From Glaciecola petra (GTDB lineage: Bacteria; Pseudomonadota; Gammaproteobacteria; Enterobacterales; Alteromonadaceae), in the NCBI RefSeq assembly GCF_031846345.1, contig NZ_JAVRHX010000005.1:124001-188000 (forward strand): 64,000 bases of DNA, written 5' to 3'. Each line of letters starts with the position of its first letter. Position 1 is the stretch's first letter. The translations under genes were made by a program, and so were the position numbers. Below are positions 25,947-32,983 of this stretch, piece after piece. The notes beneath the pieces are model-generated. The model was not told the DNA's origin. It saw nothing but the letters and a program-made list of their open reading frames with translations, and did no database searches.

Positions 25947-26765
25947 ATGGATTTTATTCTACAAAATTTGCCGACGATTTTTGCTCTCATGGCGACGGGG
26001 GTTTTTGCAGGTTTACTTGCAGGTTTGTTAGGTGTTGGTGGCGGCATTGTTATTGTGCCGGTGCTTTACTTTTTGTTTCAAGCATTTGGTGTATCTCCAG
26101 AATCAGCCATGGTAATTGCCACGGCAACCTCTTTAGCGACCATTGTGCCCACCTCAATAAGCTCCATCCGCGCCCATCGTAAAAAAGGTAATGTCGATTT
26201 CACTTTACTCAAATTGTGGGCTGGCTTTATTTTATTGGGTGTTTTAGTCGGCAGTTATTTAGTCACAATAGTCAACGGACAATGGTTAACAGTGCTATTT
26301 GGCGTGATTGCCACACTTTCAGCTATTAACATGCTATTAGGCAGTAAAAAAGCGATATTTAATAGTTTACCAGGCACAACGGGACAGTCTTTTATGGGCA
26401 GTAGTGTTGGCTTGTTCAGTTCTATGGTCGGCATAGGTGGTGGTACCTTAACCGTTCCCATGCTGACATTTTGCAACTATCCAGCGCACAAAGCAGTAGG
26501 TACCGCAGCTGCCGTTGGATTATTAATTTCTTTGCCCGCAGCAATTACAATGTTAGTTATTGGGGTAACACCACCCGATGCACCTTTTGGCACATTTGGT
26601 TTGGTCAACTTAGTTGGCTTTATTTGCATTGTGCCCTTGACTGTTCTATTTGCTCCTATTGGCGCAAATATCGCAAGTAAATTAGACGCGCAAAAGTTAA
26701 AACGAGTGTTTGCAGTTGTTCTGTTAATCACCGGTATTCGCATGCTTGCACAACTTATTATTTAG
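25947..26765 (+). CDS. TauE/SafE-family membrane permease
   Basis: The 272-residue protein has about eight hydrophobic helices in two repeat halves, each with a glycine-rich GVGGGI / GIGGGT segment (near residues 30 and 163), as in the TauE/SafE (DUF81) family of anion transporters. It follows the GGT-like gene by 27 bases and precedes pucG by nine, so it is in the operon. Family members move sulfite, sulfonates and organic anions. In this setting export of oxalate, or import of a purine-derived anion, are both reasonable; the sequence does not decide. Confidence 0.85.
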   Translation: MDFILQNLPTIFALMATGVFAGLLAGLLGVGGGIVIVPVLYFLFQAFGVSPESAMVIATATSLATIVPTSISSIRAHRKKGNVDFTLLKLWAGFILLGVLVGSYLVTIVNGQWLTVLFGVIATLSAINMLLGSKKAIFNSLPGTTGQSFMGSSVGLFSSMVGIGGGTLTVPMLTFCNYPAHKAVGTAAAVGLLISLPAAITMLVIGVTPPDAPFGTFGLVNLVGFICIVPLTVLFAPIGANIASKLDAQKLKRVFAVVLLITGIRMLAQLII

Positions 26766-26774
26766 GACCATTTC

Positions 26775-28043
26775 ATGACATCAAACGCTTCCATACAGGC
26801 CCACAACGGCTCAGCGGCATCTTTTCAAGCTCCCCGTCTCGCGCCACCGCCACGCTTGCTTATGGGTCCAGGCCCAATTAATTGTTATCCGCGAGTTTTA
26901 TCGGCGATGTCTACTCAACTGGTGGGTCAATACGACCCGGTGATGACAGGTTATATGAATGAAACTATGGCGCTTTATCGACAAGTATTTATGACTCAAA
27001 ATCAACAGACTTTATTGGTTGATGGTACTTCGCGCGCAGGAATAGAGGCAATGATAGTATCTTGCTTAGAGCCGGGAGATAGAGTGTTAGTCCCAATTTT
27101 TGGACGCTTTGGGCATTTACTCACTGAAATAGCCGAACGCGTCGGCGCTAAGGTATTCACCATAGAGGTAGCTTGGGGAGAAGTATTTAAAGCAGAACAA
27201 ATCGAAGCCGCTATTAAACAGTTTGATCCTAAAATGGTGGCGATTGTGCAAGGTGATACGTCTACTACCATGCTGCAACCCCTAGCAGATATTGGCGAAG
27301 TGTGTCGTCGCTTGGATGTGATCTTATACTGCGATGGCACTGCCTCTATTGGCGGCAATGCATTTGAAACCGACAACTGGAAAATAGATGCGGTGTCGGT
27401 TGGTCTGCAAAAGTGTTTAGGCGGGCCATCAGGAAGTGCACCCATCACCATGGGCGAACGATATTTAGATATTATTAATAAGCGCCGCCATATCGAATTA
27501 GGTATTCGTGACGAAAATCACCAGGCAGGACAGAACTCACGTATTCAATCTAATTATTTTGATTTGCCTATGATTATTGACTATTGGGGCGACGAGCGGC
27601 TCAATCACCATACTGAGGCTGCATCGATGCTTTATTGCGCTCGCGAGTGTGCGATTAATTTGTTAGATGAAGGCATAGACAATTGTATTGCTAGGCATAA
27701 GCTAAATGGAGATGCAATGTTAGCAGGCGTAAAAGGCTTAAATCTAAAACCCTTTGGTGACATAAGCAATAAAATGAATAACGTGGTTGGCGTATATATT
27801 CCTGAAAATGTTGATGGTGAGGCAATACGCCATCAGATGCTGCACGATTTCAATATTGAAATAGGCACTAGTTTTGGACCTTTGCACGGCAAAATTTGGC
27901 GTATTGGCACCATGGGTTACAACGCTAGGCAAGATTGTGTATTGAGTACCTTGCAGTCACTGGAGAGCGTATTGCGTCGCAATGGGCACAAAATGAAATT
28001 GGGTGAAGCAGTAGACGCAGCTTTTTCTGTATACGGTAAATAG
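26775..28043 (+). CDS. pucG: (S)-ureidoglycine-glyoxylate aminotransferase (PucG/HpxJ)
   Basis: This class V aminotransferase of 422 residues transfers the amino group of ureidoglycine to glyoxylate, giving oxalurate and glycine. LMGPGPINCYPRVL near the N-terminus, the DGTASIGG aspartate and the PLP lysine Lys213 in GLQKCLGG fit the alanine-glyoxylate-aminotransferase-like group. It sits between the TauE/SafE gene and the allantoate amidohydrolase gene, three bases from the latter. Position in an allantoin-degrading operon supports PucG/HpxJ over serine- or alanine-specific paralogues. Confidence 0.88.
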   Translation: MTSNASIQAHNGSAASFQAPRLAPPPRLLMGPGPINCYPRVLSAMSTQLVGQYDPVMTGYMNETMALYRQVFMTQNQQTLLVDGTSRAGIEAMIVSCLEPGDRVLVPIFGRFGHLLTEIAERVGAKVFTIEVAWGEVFKAEQIEAAIKQFDPKMVAIVQGDTSTTMLQPLADIGEVCRRLDVILYCDGTASIGGNAFETDNWKIDAVSVGLQKCLGGPSGSAPITMGERYLDIINKRRHIELGIRDENHQAGQNSRIQSNYFDLPMIIDYWGDERLNHHTEAASMLYCARECAINLLDEGIDNCIARHKLNGDAMLAGVKGLNLKPFGDISNKMNNVVGVYIPENVDGEAIRHQMLHDFNIEIGTSFGPLHGKIWRIGTMGYNARQDCVLSTLQSLESVLRRNGHKMKLGEAVDAAFSVYGK

Positions 28044-28046
28044 TAT

Positions 28047-29321
28047 ATGCCTCATACAGACCTTACTACTGACTTTAAAGCCTACGCAGAGCAAGTGATG
28101 CAACGCTGTGAGACCTTAGGCAAAATAAGTCAATCTCCAGATTTTGTCGATAGACGTTATTTAACTCCTGAACATAAGCAGGCCAATGAGCAAGTGTCAG
28201 AATGGATGCGACAAACCAATATGCAAACGTGGCAAGACGGCGCAGGCAATGTTTGGGGCCGTTATCTCAGCCCAAATAAAAACGCGAAAAGCCTGTTAAT
28301 GGGCAGTCATCTCGATACGGTTATTAACGGTGGCAAATACGATGGTATGTTAGGGGTAGTTGTGCCTATAGCCTTGGTCCAAGCGCTGCATACTCAGCGT
28401 ATAACATTGCCCTTTAATCTTGATATTGTTGGATTTTGCGACGAAGAGGGCACACGTTTTGGATCGACTTTACTTGGGAGTCGGGCACTTACTGGTCAAT
28501 GGCATAACAATTGGGCCGATTTATGCGACGAAGACGGCATCTCATTAAAAAGAGCCATGGTCGATTTTGGTTTAGATTTTGAAGAGGTAATGCAATGTAA
28601 ACTTTCCCCTTCCAGTTTATTAGCTTTTATTGAACTGCATATTGAACAAGGACCTGTTTTAGAACAGAAAAACTTACCTACAGGCATCGTTAGTGGTATC
28701 GCCGGAGCAAAGCGATTGCAGTTTACGATAACAGGGATGGCCGGTCACGCTGGAACAGTGCCGATGGACATGCGCAAAGATGCTTTAATATGCGCAAGTG
28801 AAATGATACTAAGCATTGAAAGCGTTGCAAAAGCTAATGACATTGTCGCAACTGTTGGCGCTATTTCTAACAAACCCAATGCAGTTAATGTGATATCCGG
28901 CAGCACAGATTTTAGTCTTGATATTCGTAGTAATAATGATGCATTAAGAGATGAAGCATTAGCCGATATACTGCGTTTATGCGAACAAATTGCTAATAAA
29001 CGTGAACTTACCCTAAAATATCAAATTACACACAGTGCATCGGCAGTTTCCTGCGATGAGTCACTTATCCAAGGGCTTTGTGATGCCACATCAGCATGTA
29101 ATATAGAGCCACTAAAACTTATTTCGGGTGCAGGACACGATGCTATGGCAATGGCTGATTTATGTCCCATTGCGATGTTATTTACTCGTTGTGACAAGGG
29201 TATAAGTCATCACCCGGCAGAAGCGATACAGGCAGAAGATGTTGAAGCTAGTTTAGACGTATTGTTTAATTTTATTACTCACTTTCAAGAAACACAGCAA
29301 GCAATGGAGATTAATGGATGA
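28047..29321 (+). CDS. Allantoate amidohydrolase (M20 family; AllC/HpxK)
   Basis: The 424-residue enzyme hydrolyses allantoate to ureidoglycine, ammonia and CO2. It carries the M20 two-metal site: GSHLDTV, DGMLGV, DEEGTRFG and ELHIEQGP, and a dimerisation lid (about 220-335). Family relatives include N-carbamoyl-amino-acid hydrolases and ureidoglycolate hydrolases, but the gene's position between pucG and the cupin gene in an allantoin operon favours allantoate. Its last four bases overlap the cupin start (ATGA). Confidence 0.88.
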   Translation: MPHTDLTTDFKAYAEQVMQRCETLGKISQSPDFVDRRYLTPEHKQANEQVSEWMRQTNMQTWQDGAGNVWGRYLSPNKNAKSLLMGSHLDTVINGGKYDGMLGVVVPIALVQALHTQRITLPFNLDIVGFCDEEGTRFGSTLLGSRALTGQWHNNWADLCDEDGISLKRAMVDFGLDFEEVMQCKLSPSSLLAFIELHIEQGPVLEQKNLPTGIVSGIAGAKRLQFTITGMAGHAGTVPMDMRKDALICASEMILSIESVAKANDIVATVGAISNKPNAVNVISGSTDFSLDIRSNNDALRDEALADILRLCEQIANKRELTLKYQITHSASAVSCDESLIQGLCDATSACNIEPLKLISGAGHDAMAMADLCPIAMLFTRCDKGISHHPAEAIQAEDVEASLDVLFNFITHFQETQQAMEING

Positions 29322-29677
29322 TCATACCTCGTATTTACCACACAAAAGAGGGGCTTAGCGCGTTTGGTGAAATAGACATTCCTTTGACCGATGGTGGTCC
29401 TATTGGGATGTTGTCAGAAAAATATCCAGCGGGTTCCGTTATTTTTAGGGAAACGCCCGCGGATTATGATTTCAAATGGCATCCAGCTCCTGCACGTCAA
29501 TTACTTTTTATTATTAGAGGCAGTGCAGAATTTACCGTTTCAAACGGTGAGCAGCGCATATATGGTGCAGGTGATGTATTGCTACTTGAAGATACAGAAG
29601 GCCAAGGGCACTGCAGTAAAGCGCTTAATAACGAAGTGCGCCATTCTATATTTGTAACTCTTCCCGAAGCGTTATAG
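29318..29677 (+). CDS. Single-domain cupin protein at the end of the allantoate operon
   Basis: The 119-residue protein folds as one cupin domain: FKWHPAPARQLLFIIRGSAE carries the first histidine motif, and GAGDVLLLEDTEGQGHCS the second. It overlaps the allantoate amidohydrolase gene by four bases, so expression is coupled. Ureidoglycine aminohydrolase (AllE/YlbA) is a bicupin about twice as long, so this is not that enzyme in its usual form. It may be a half-size relative acting on a ureido compound or a sensor; function not assigned. Confidence 0.7.
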   Translation: MIIPRIYHTKEGLSAFGEIDIPLTDGGPIGMLSEKYPAGSVIFRETPADYDFKWHPAPARQLLFIIRGSAEFTVSNGEQRIYGAGDVLLLEDTEGQGHCSKALNNEVRHSIFVTLPEAL

Positions 29678-29697
29678 AACCAAAACTAGCGAAATAA

Positions 29698-30606
29698 TTA
29701 TGATTTTTCATGTGGGAAATGAGTCAACCAGTGTTTCGCGATATCTTCTCGCGTACACACCCAAACATGAGTATGCTGATTAATATATTCGATAAAGCGC
29801 AATAAACCAGCTAGCCGTCCAGGACGCCCAATTAGCCTACAATGCAAGCCGATAGATAACATTTTGGGTTGAGTATTACCTTCATCGTATAACACGTCAA
29901 AAGCATCTTTTAAATATTCAAAAAAGTGCTGCCCTGTATTAAATCCTTGTGGTGTCGCAAAGCGCATATCATTGGTATCGAGAGTATAAGGCACCATTAG
30001 CAAAGGCTTACTGTAGTGTCGGTCGTAATAGGGTAAATCGTCAGCATAGGAATCGGCGCAATACAAGATATCATCTCGCTCAGCTATTAGTGACAAGGTA
30101 TTTGGGCTAGTGCGTCCAGTGTACCAACCGGCGGGCTTACTACCGACAATGCTTTGATGCAAATTAATCGCTTGGTCTATGAGTTGGCGTTCTTGTTCTA
30201 TGGGCATATCCTGAAAATGTATCCAACGCATTGCATGACTAGCAATTTCCCAATTTGCATCTATCATCGCTTGCACGGCATCGCGGTGTCGTTGCATCGC
30301 CATGGTTACACCAAAAACGGTGACGGGTATGTTGTAGCGAGTAAATAAACGATACAAGCGCCAAAAACCAGCCCGACTACCGTATTCATAAATAGACTCC
30401 ATGCTCAAGTGCCTGTCAGGGTAGGGTTGAGCCCCGACAATTTCTGATAGAAATGCCTCAGAGTGAGTATCACCATGCAAAATACAATTTTCACCACCTT
30501 CCTCATAATTAATCACAAATTGGACAGCAATTTTTGCTTTATCTGGCCAATTAGGGTGAGGCGGTGTTTTCCCATACCCATGTAGGTCTCTCGGATAGTC
30601 TGTCAT
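29698..30606 (-). CDS. puuE: Allantoinase PuuE (polysaccharide-deacetylase family)
   Basis: The 302-residue enzyme opens the ring of allantoin to allantoate. It belongs to the NodB-like deacetylase fold rather than the amidohydrolase allantoinases. YPRDLHGYGKTPPHPNWP near the start, WYTGRTSPNT, YADDLPYYD and the C-terminal GLHCRLIGRPGR are characteristic PuuE segments. It overlaps the end of the RutR-like regulator gene by four bases on the same strand, so the two are co-transcribed. Convergent with the cupin operon. Confidence 0.93.
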   Translation of the reverse strand: MTDYPRDLHGYGKTPPHPNWPDKAKIAVQFVINYEEGGENCILHGDTHSEAFLSEIVGAQPYPDRHLSMESIYEYGSRAGFWRLYRLFTRYNIPVTVFGVTMAMQRHRDAVQAMIDANWEIASHAMRWIHFQDMPIEQERQLIDQAINLHQSIVGSKPAGWYTGRTSPNTLSLIAERDDILYCADSYADDLPYYDRHYSKPLLMVPYTLDTNDMRFATPQGFNTGQHFFEYLKDAFDVLYDEGNTQPKMLSIGLHCRLIGRPGRLAGLLRFIEYINQHTHVWVCTREDIAKHWLTHFPHEKS

Positions 30607-31259
30607 TGTGGTTTCTCCAAAAAATGTGTGGGCACTTTAAGTCCACACCCTTGTAGTATTAATTTGATGACGTGCTGGGTTGCTTCTTGATAATCTGATT
30701 TACTCATAGCTTTATTGCGTAAGTCTTTAATTTGAGTTGCAAAGTCTGCGTAATGTTGTGTGCTAGCCCAAATGTGAAACAATAAGTATTCCGCATTAAT
30801 GGGAGCGAGTTTGCCATTTGCTATCCAAGCGTTTATCACCTTTACACGGCCATCAAACCAAATCTTATGGTTTTGTTTAAAGGTGGCATCAAAGCTTTGT
30901 GCGCCATTTAAAATTTCTAAACCAAAAATCTTTGAAGCGTTTGGGTTTTTTCTCGACATTTCCATTTTTTCAGCGATATATTGTGCCAAAGAATGCGCGG
31001 GATCATCGTTTTCAGTGACTTGATCAAAGCTCGAATTCCACGTATGTAAAATTTCATTGACCAAGGCTTGATAAAGTGCCAACTTTGATTTGAAGTAATA
31101 CAAAACATTGGTTTTAGGTAAATTTGCTTGCTTGGCAATCATCTGTATAGAGCCACCTTTGAACCCATTTTGTGCAAATACTTTTTCTGCAGCTTTCAGA
31201 ATGCTTTTTCTGCGTTTATCACCAATTGAGTTTGTGGCATTTTTTTCTTTTGTGTTCAC
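30603..31259 (-). CDS. RutR-like TetR-family regulator
   Basis: The 218-residue protein has a TetR helix-turn-helix (FKGGSIQMIAKQANLPKTNV, about 33-52, then YYFKSK) and a C-terminal domain strongly resembling E. coli RutR, notably GKLAPINAEYLLF and IWASTQHYADFA. RutR senses uracil or thymine and binds TTGACCA-NN-TGGTCAA. Three close matches to that site (16255, 21333, 31373) lie in this locus, one of them in its own upstream region shared with xdhA, so it probably regulates the purine genes and itself. The ligand here may be a purine-pathway compound. It forms an operon with puuE. Confidence 0.88.
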   Translation of the reverse strand: MNTKEKNATNSIGDKRRKSILKAAEKVFAQNGFKGGSIQMIAKQANLPKTNVLYYFKSKLALYQALVNEILHTWNSSFDQVTENDDPAHSLAQYIAEKMEMSRKNPNASKIFGLEILNGAQSFDATFKQNHKIWFDGRVKVINAWIANGKLAPINAEYLLFHIWASTQHYADFATQIKDLRNKAMSKSDYQEATQHVIKLILQGCGLKVPTHFLEKPQ

Positions 31260-31372
31260 TTACTTACAACCTGGTAGGTAACTGTTAAATAATAGATTTA
31301 TAAAGCGTTTGTTTAGTTTTCACGTTTTTAGTTTACACTAACTTTGCTTAAATACATCAAAATATCAAAAAA

Positions 31373-31388
31373 CTAACCAATTGGTCTA
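31373..31388. promoter_or_regulatory. RutR-like operator CTAACCAATTGGTCTA between the regulator and xdhA
   Basis: The core ACCAATTGGT is a perfect palindrome and the 16-base site matches the RutR consensus at all but three defined positions. It lies in the divergent intergenic region, so it could control both xdhA and the regulator-puuE operon. It overlaps the -24 part of a candidate sigma-54 element. Confidence 0.5.
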
Positions 31389-31397
31389 GTTTTTGCT
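31382..31397 (+). promoter_or_regulatory. Candidate sigma-54 promoter TGG-N10-TTGCT-type upstream of xdhA
   Basis: GG (31383-31384) and GC (31395-31396) are ten bases apart, with TTGCT at -12; the -24 side has TTGG but not GGCAC. It is about 100 bases before the xdhA ATG and overlaps the RutR-like operator. No NtrC-like repeat was seen upstream. Confidence 0.35.
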
Positions 31398-31495
31398 TTG
31401 ATTTCTGGTAATGTGTTTATAAGGTTTTGCGCATTGAGACAATAATGTACATGTAACCATTGACGTAAACAATTACACGATAAAAGTGGTAATCC

Positions 31496-32983
31496 ATGAT
31501 CCAGTTTTTACTCAACAATGAAGTGGTCAATATTCAGCATGAGAAAGCAGACTTAACAGTCTTGCAATTTCTGCGCGAAAAGCGATCCATGACCGGCACT
31601 AAAGAAGGATGTGCATCGGGTGATTGTGGGGCTTGTACTATTGTTACTGCAGATGTCGATGAAAATGGACTCGCACATTATACATCCATAAATAGTTGCA
31701 TTACGTTTTTGTCAGCATTGCATGGCAAGCAAGTTCTCACTGTTGAGCATTTGCAAAATGAGCAAAACTTGCATCCAGTGCAAAATGCGATGGTAAAGTA
31801 CAATGGTTCACAATGTGGTTTTTGCACGCCAGGCTTCGTCATGTCTATGTTTGCTTTGTATAAACAAGCCGAGCAAGGTCTTCTCAACAAATCCAGTGAT
31901 AGTGCAGAACAATCAGCCCCAATAAAAAGACACGAGGTGATTGATGCACTATCAGGTAATCTATGTCGTTGCACGGGCTATCGCCCAATAATTGAAGCTA
32001 CCTTGCAAGCATGTGATGACGCGAAGGCAGATAAATTTACACAAGAGTGGCCACATACTGTTAAAAAGTTGCTAGCAATTAAGCATGCGGAGGCAGCTGT
32101 TGGCACAGCTAATTTGTTGATGCCTAGGTCAAGAGATGAATTGGCTGATGCAATAGCGGCTTACCCAAATGCACCGCTTTTAGCCGGAAGTACAGATCTC
32201 GCACTAAGTTCTACACAAATGCTGCAAGATTTGAAAATAATGATAAGTTTAAGCGCTATGTCATCTTTAAAGCGCGTTGAAACCAGTCAAAATATGCTAG
32301 TTATTGGTGCAGCTTGCACATTTTCAGAAACAGAAAGCGTCTTATTGCAATACTTTCCAGACTTATTTGAAGTGATCACACGATTTGCTTCTCGCCCAAT
32401 TCGTAATCAGGCAACTATAGGAGGTAATGTTGCCAATGCTTCTCCAATTGGCGATATGCCACCTGTGTTAATTGCCTTAGGCGCGAAAATAAAGTTAGAT
32501 AATGGACAAACTACTCGGTTTCTTAATATCGAAGACTTCTTCATTGACTATAAAAAAACTGAGTTAGCGGCCAATGAATGGCTAGATAGTATCCATATAC
32601 CCCTGCCTAATCCTGATCAATTAATCCGTGTTTACAAAGTATCTAAACGAAATGAAGATGATATTTCAGCAGTCTGTCTTGCTTTAAATCTGCAGCTTGA
32701 AGAAGGCTTGATTAAGAATTTTAACGCTGGTTTTGGTGGTGTCGCCGCTATCCCTAGTGCTTGCCAAGCCTTAAATGATGAGTTAGTAAACAAAGCTTGG
32801 TCGAGTACAGAAGCTCTCTCTCTTGCTCAACAAATAGTCAAAAATTCATTTGTCCCCATCACTGACGTGAGAGCGAGTAGCCAATACCGTACTCAAATTT
32901 TACAAAACCTGCTCCACCGATTTTGGCTTGAAACAAACAGTCATGCGCATAAGATAGCAACGCGAGTAGAACAACATGCGTAA
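31496..32983 (+). CDS. xdhA: Xanthine dehydrogenase small subunit XdhA (2Fe-2S and FAD domains)
   Basis: XdhA carries electrons from the molybdenum centre to NAD+. In 495 residues it has a plant-ferredoxin-type 2Fe-2S site (Cys39, Cys44, Cys47, Cys68), the second all-helical 2Fe-2S site (Cys107, Cys110, Cys157, Cys159), and an FAD domain (about 210-395; AGSTDLAL, IGGNVANASPIGD). The C-terminal domain follows. It overlaps xdhB by eight bases. This two-gene arrangement is the usual bacterial XDH, oxidising hypoxanthine and xanthine to urate. Confidence 0.95.
   Translation: MIQFLLNNEVVNIQHEKADLTVLQFLREKRSMTGTKEGCASGDCGACTIVTADVDENGLAHYTSINSCITFLSALHGKQVLTVEHLQNEQNLHPVQNAMVKYNGSQCGFCTPGFVMSMFALYKQAEQGLLNKSSDSAEQSAPIKRHEVIDALSGNLCRCTGYRPIIEATLQACDDAKADKFTQEWPHTVKKLLAIKHAEAAVGTANLLMPRSRDELADAIAAYPNAPLLAGSTDLALSSTQMLQDLKIMISLSAMSSLKRVETSQNMLVIGAACTFSETESVLLQYFPDLFEVITRFASRPIRNQATIGGNVANASPIGDMPPVLIALGAKIKLDNGQTTRFLNIEDFFIDYKKTELAANEWLDSIHIPLPNPDQLIRVYKVSKRNEDDISAVCLALNLQLEEGLIKNFNAGFGGVAAIPSACQALNDELVNKAWSSTEALSLAQQIVKNSFVPITDVRASSQYRTQILQNLLHRFWLETNSHAHKIATRVEQHA

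Noticed and set aside
29391..29410. TTGACC-GA-TGGTGGTC resembling a RutR box
   Set aside because: It lies inside the cupin coding sequence and the spacing of the half-sites is off by one base.
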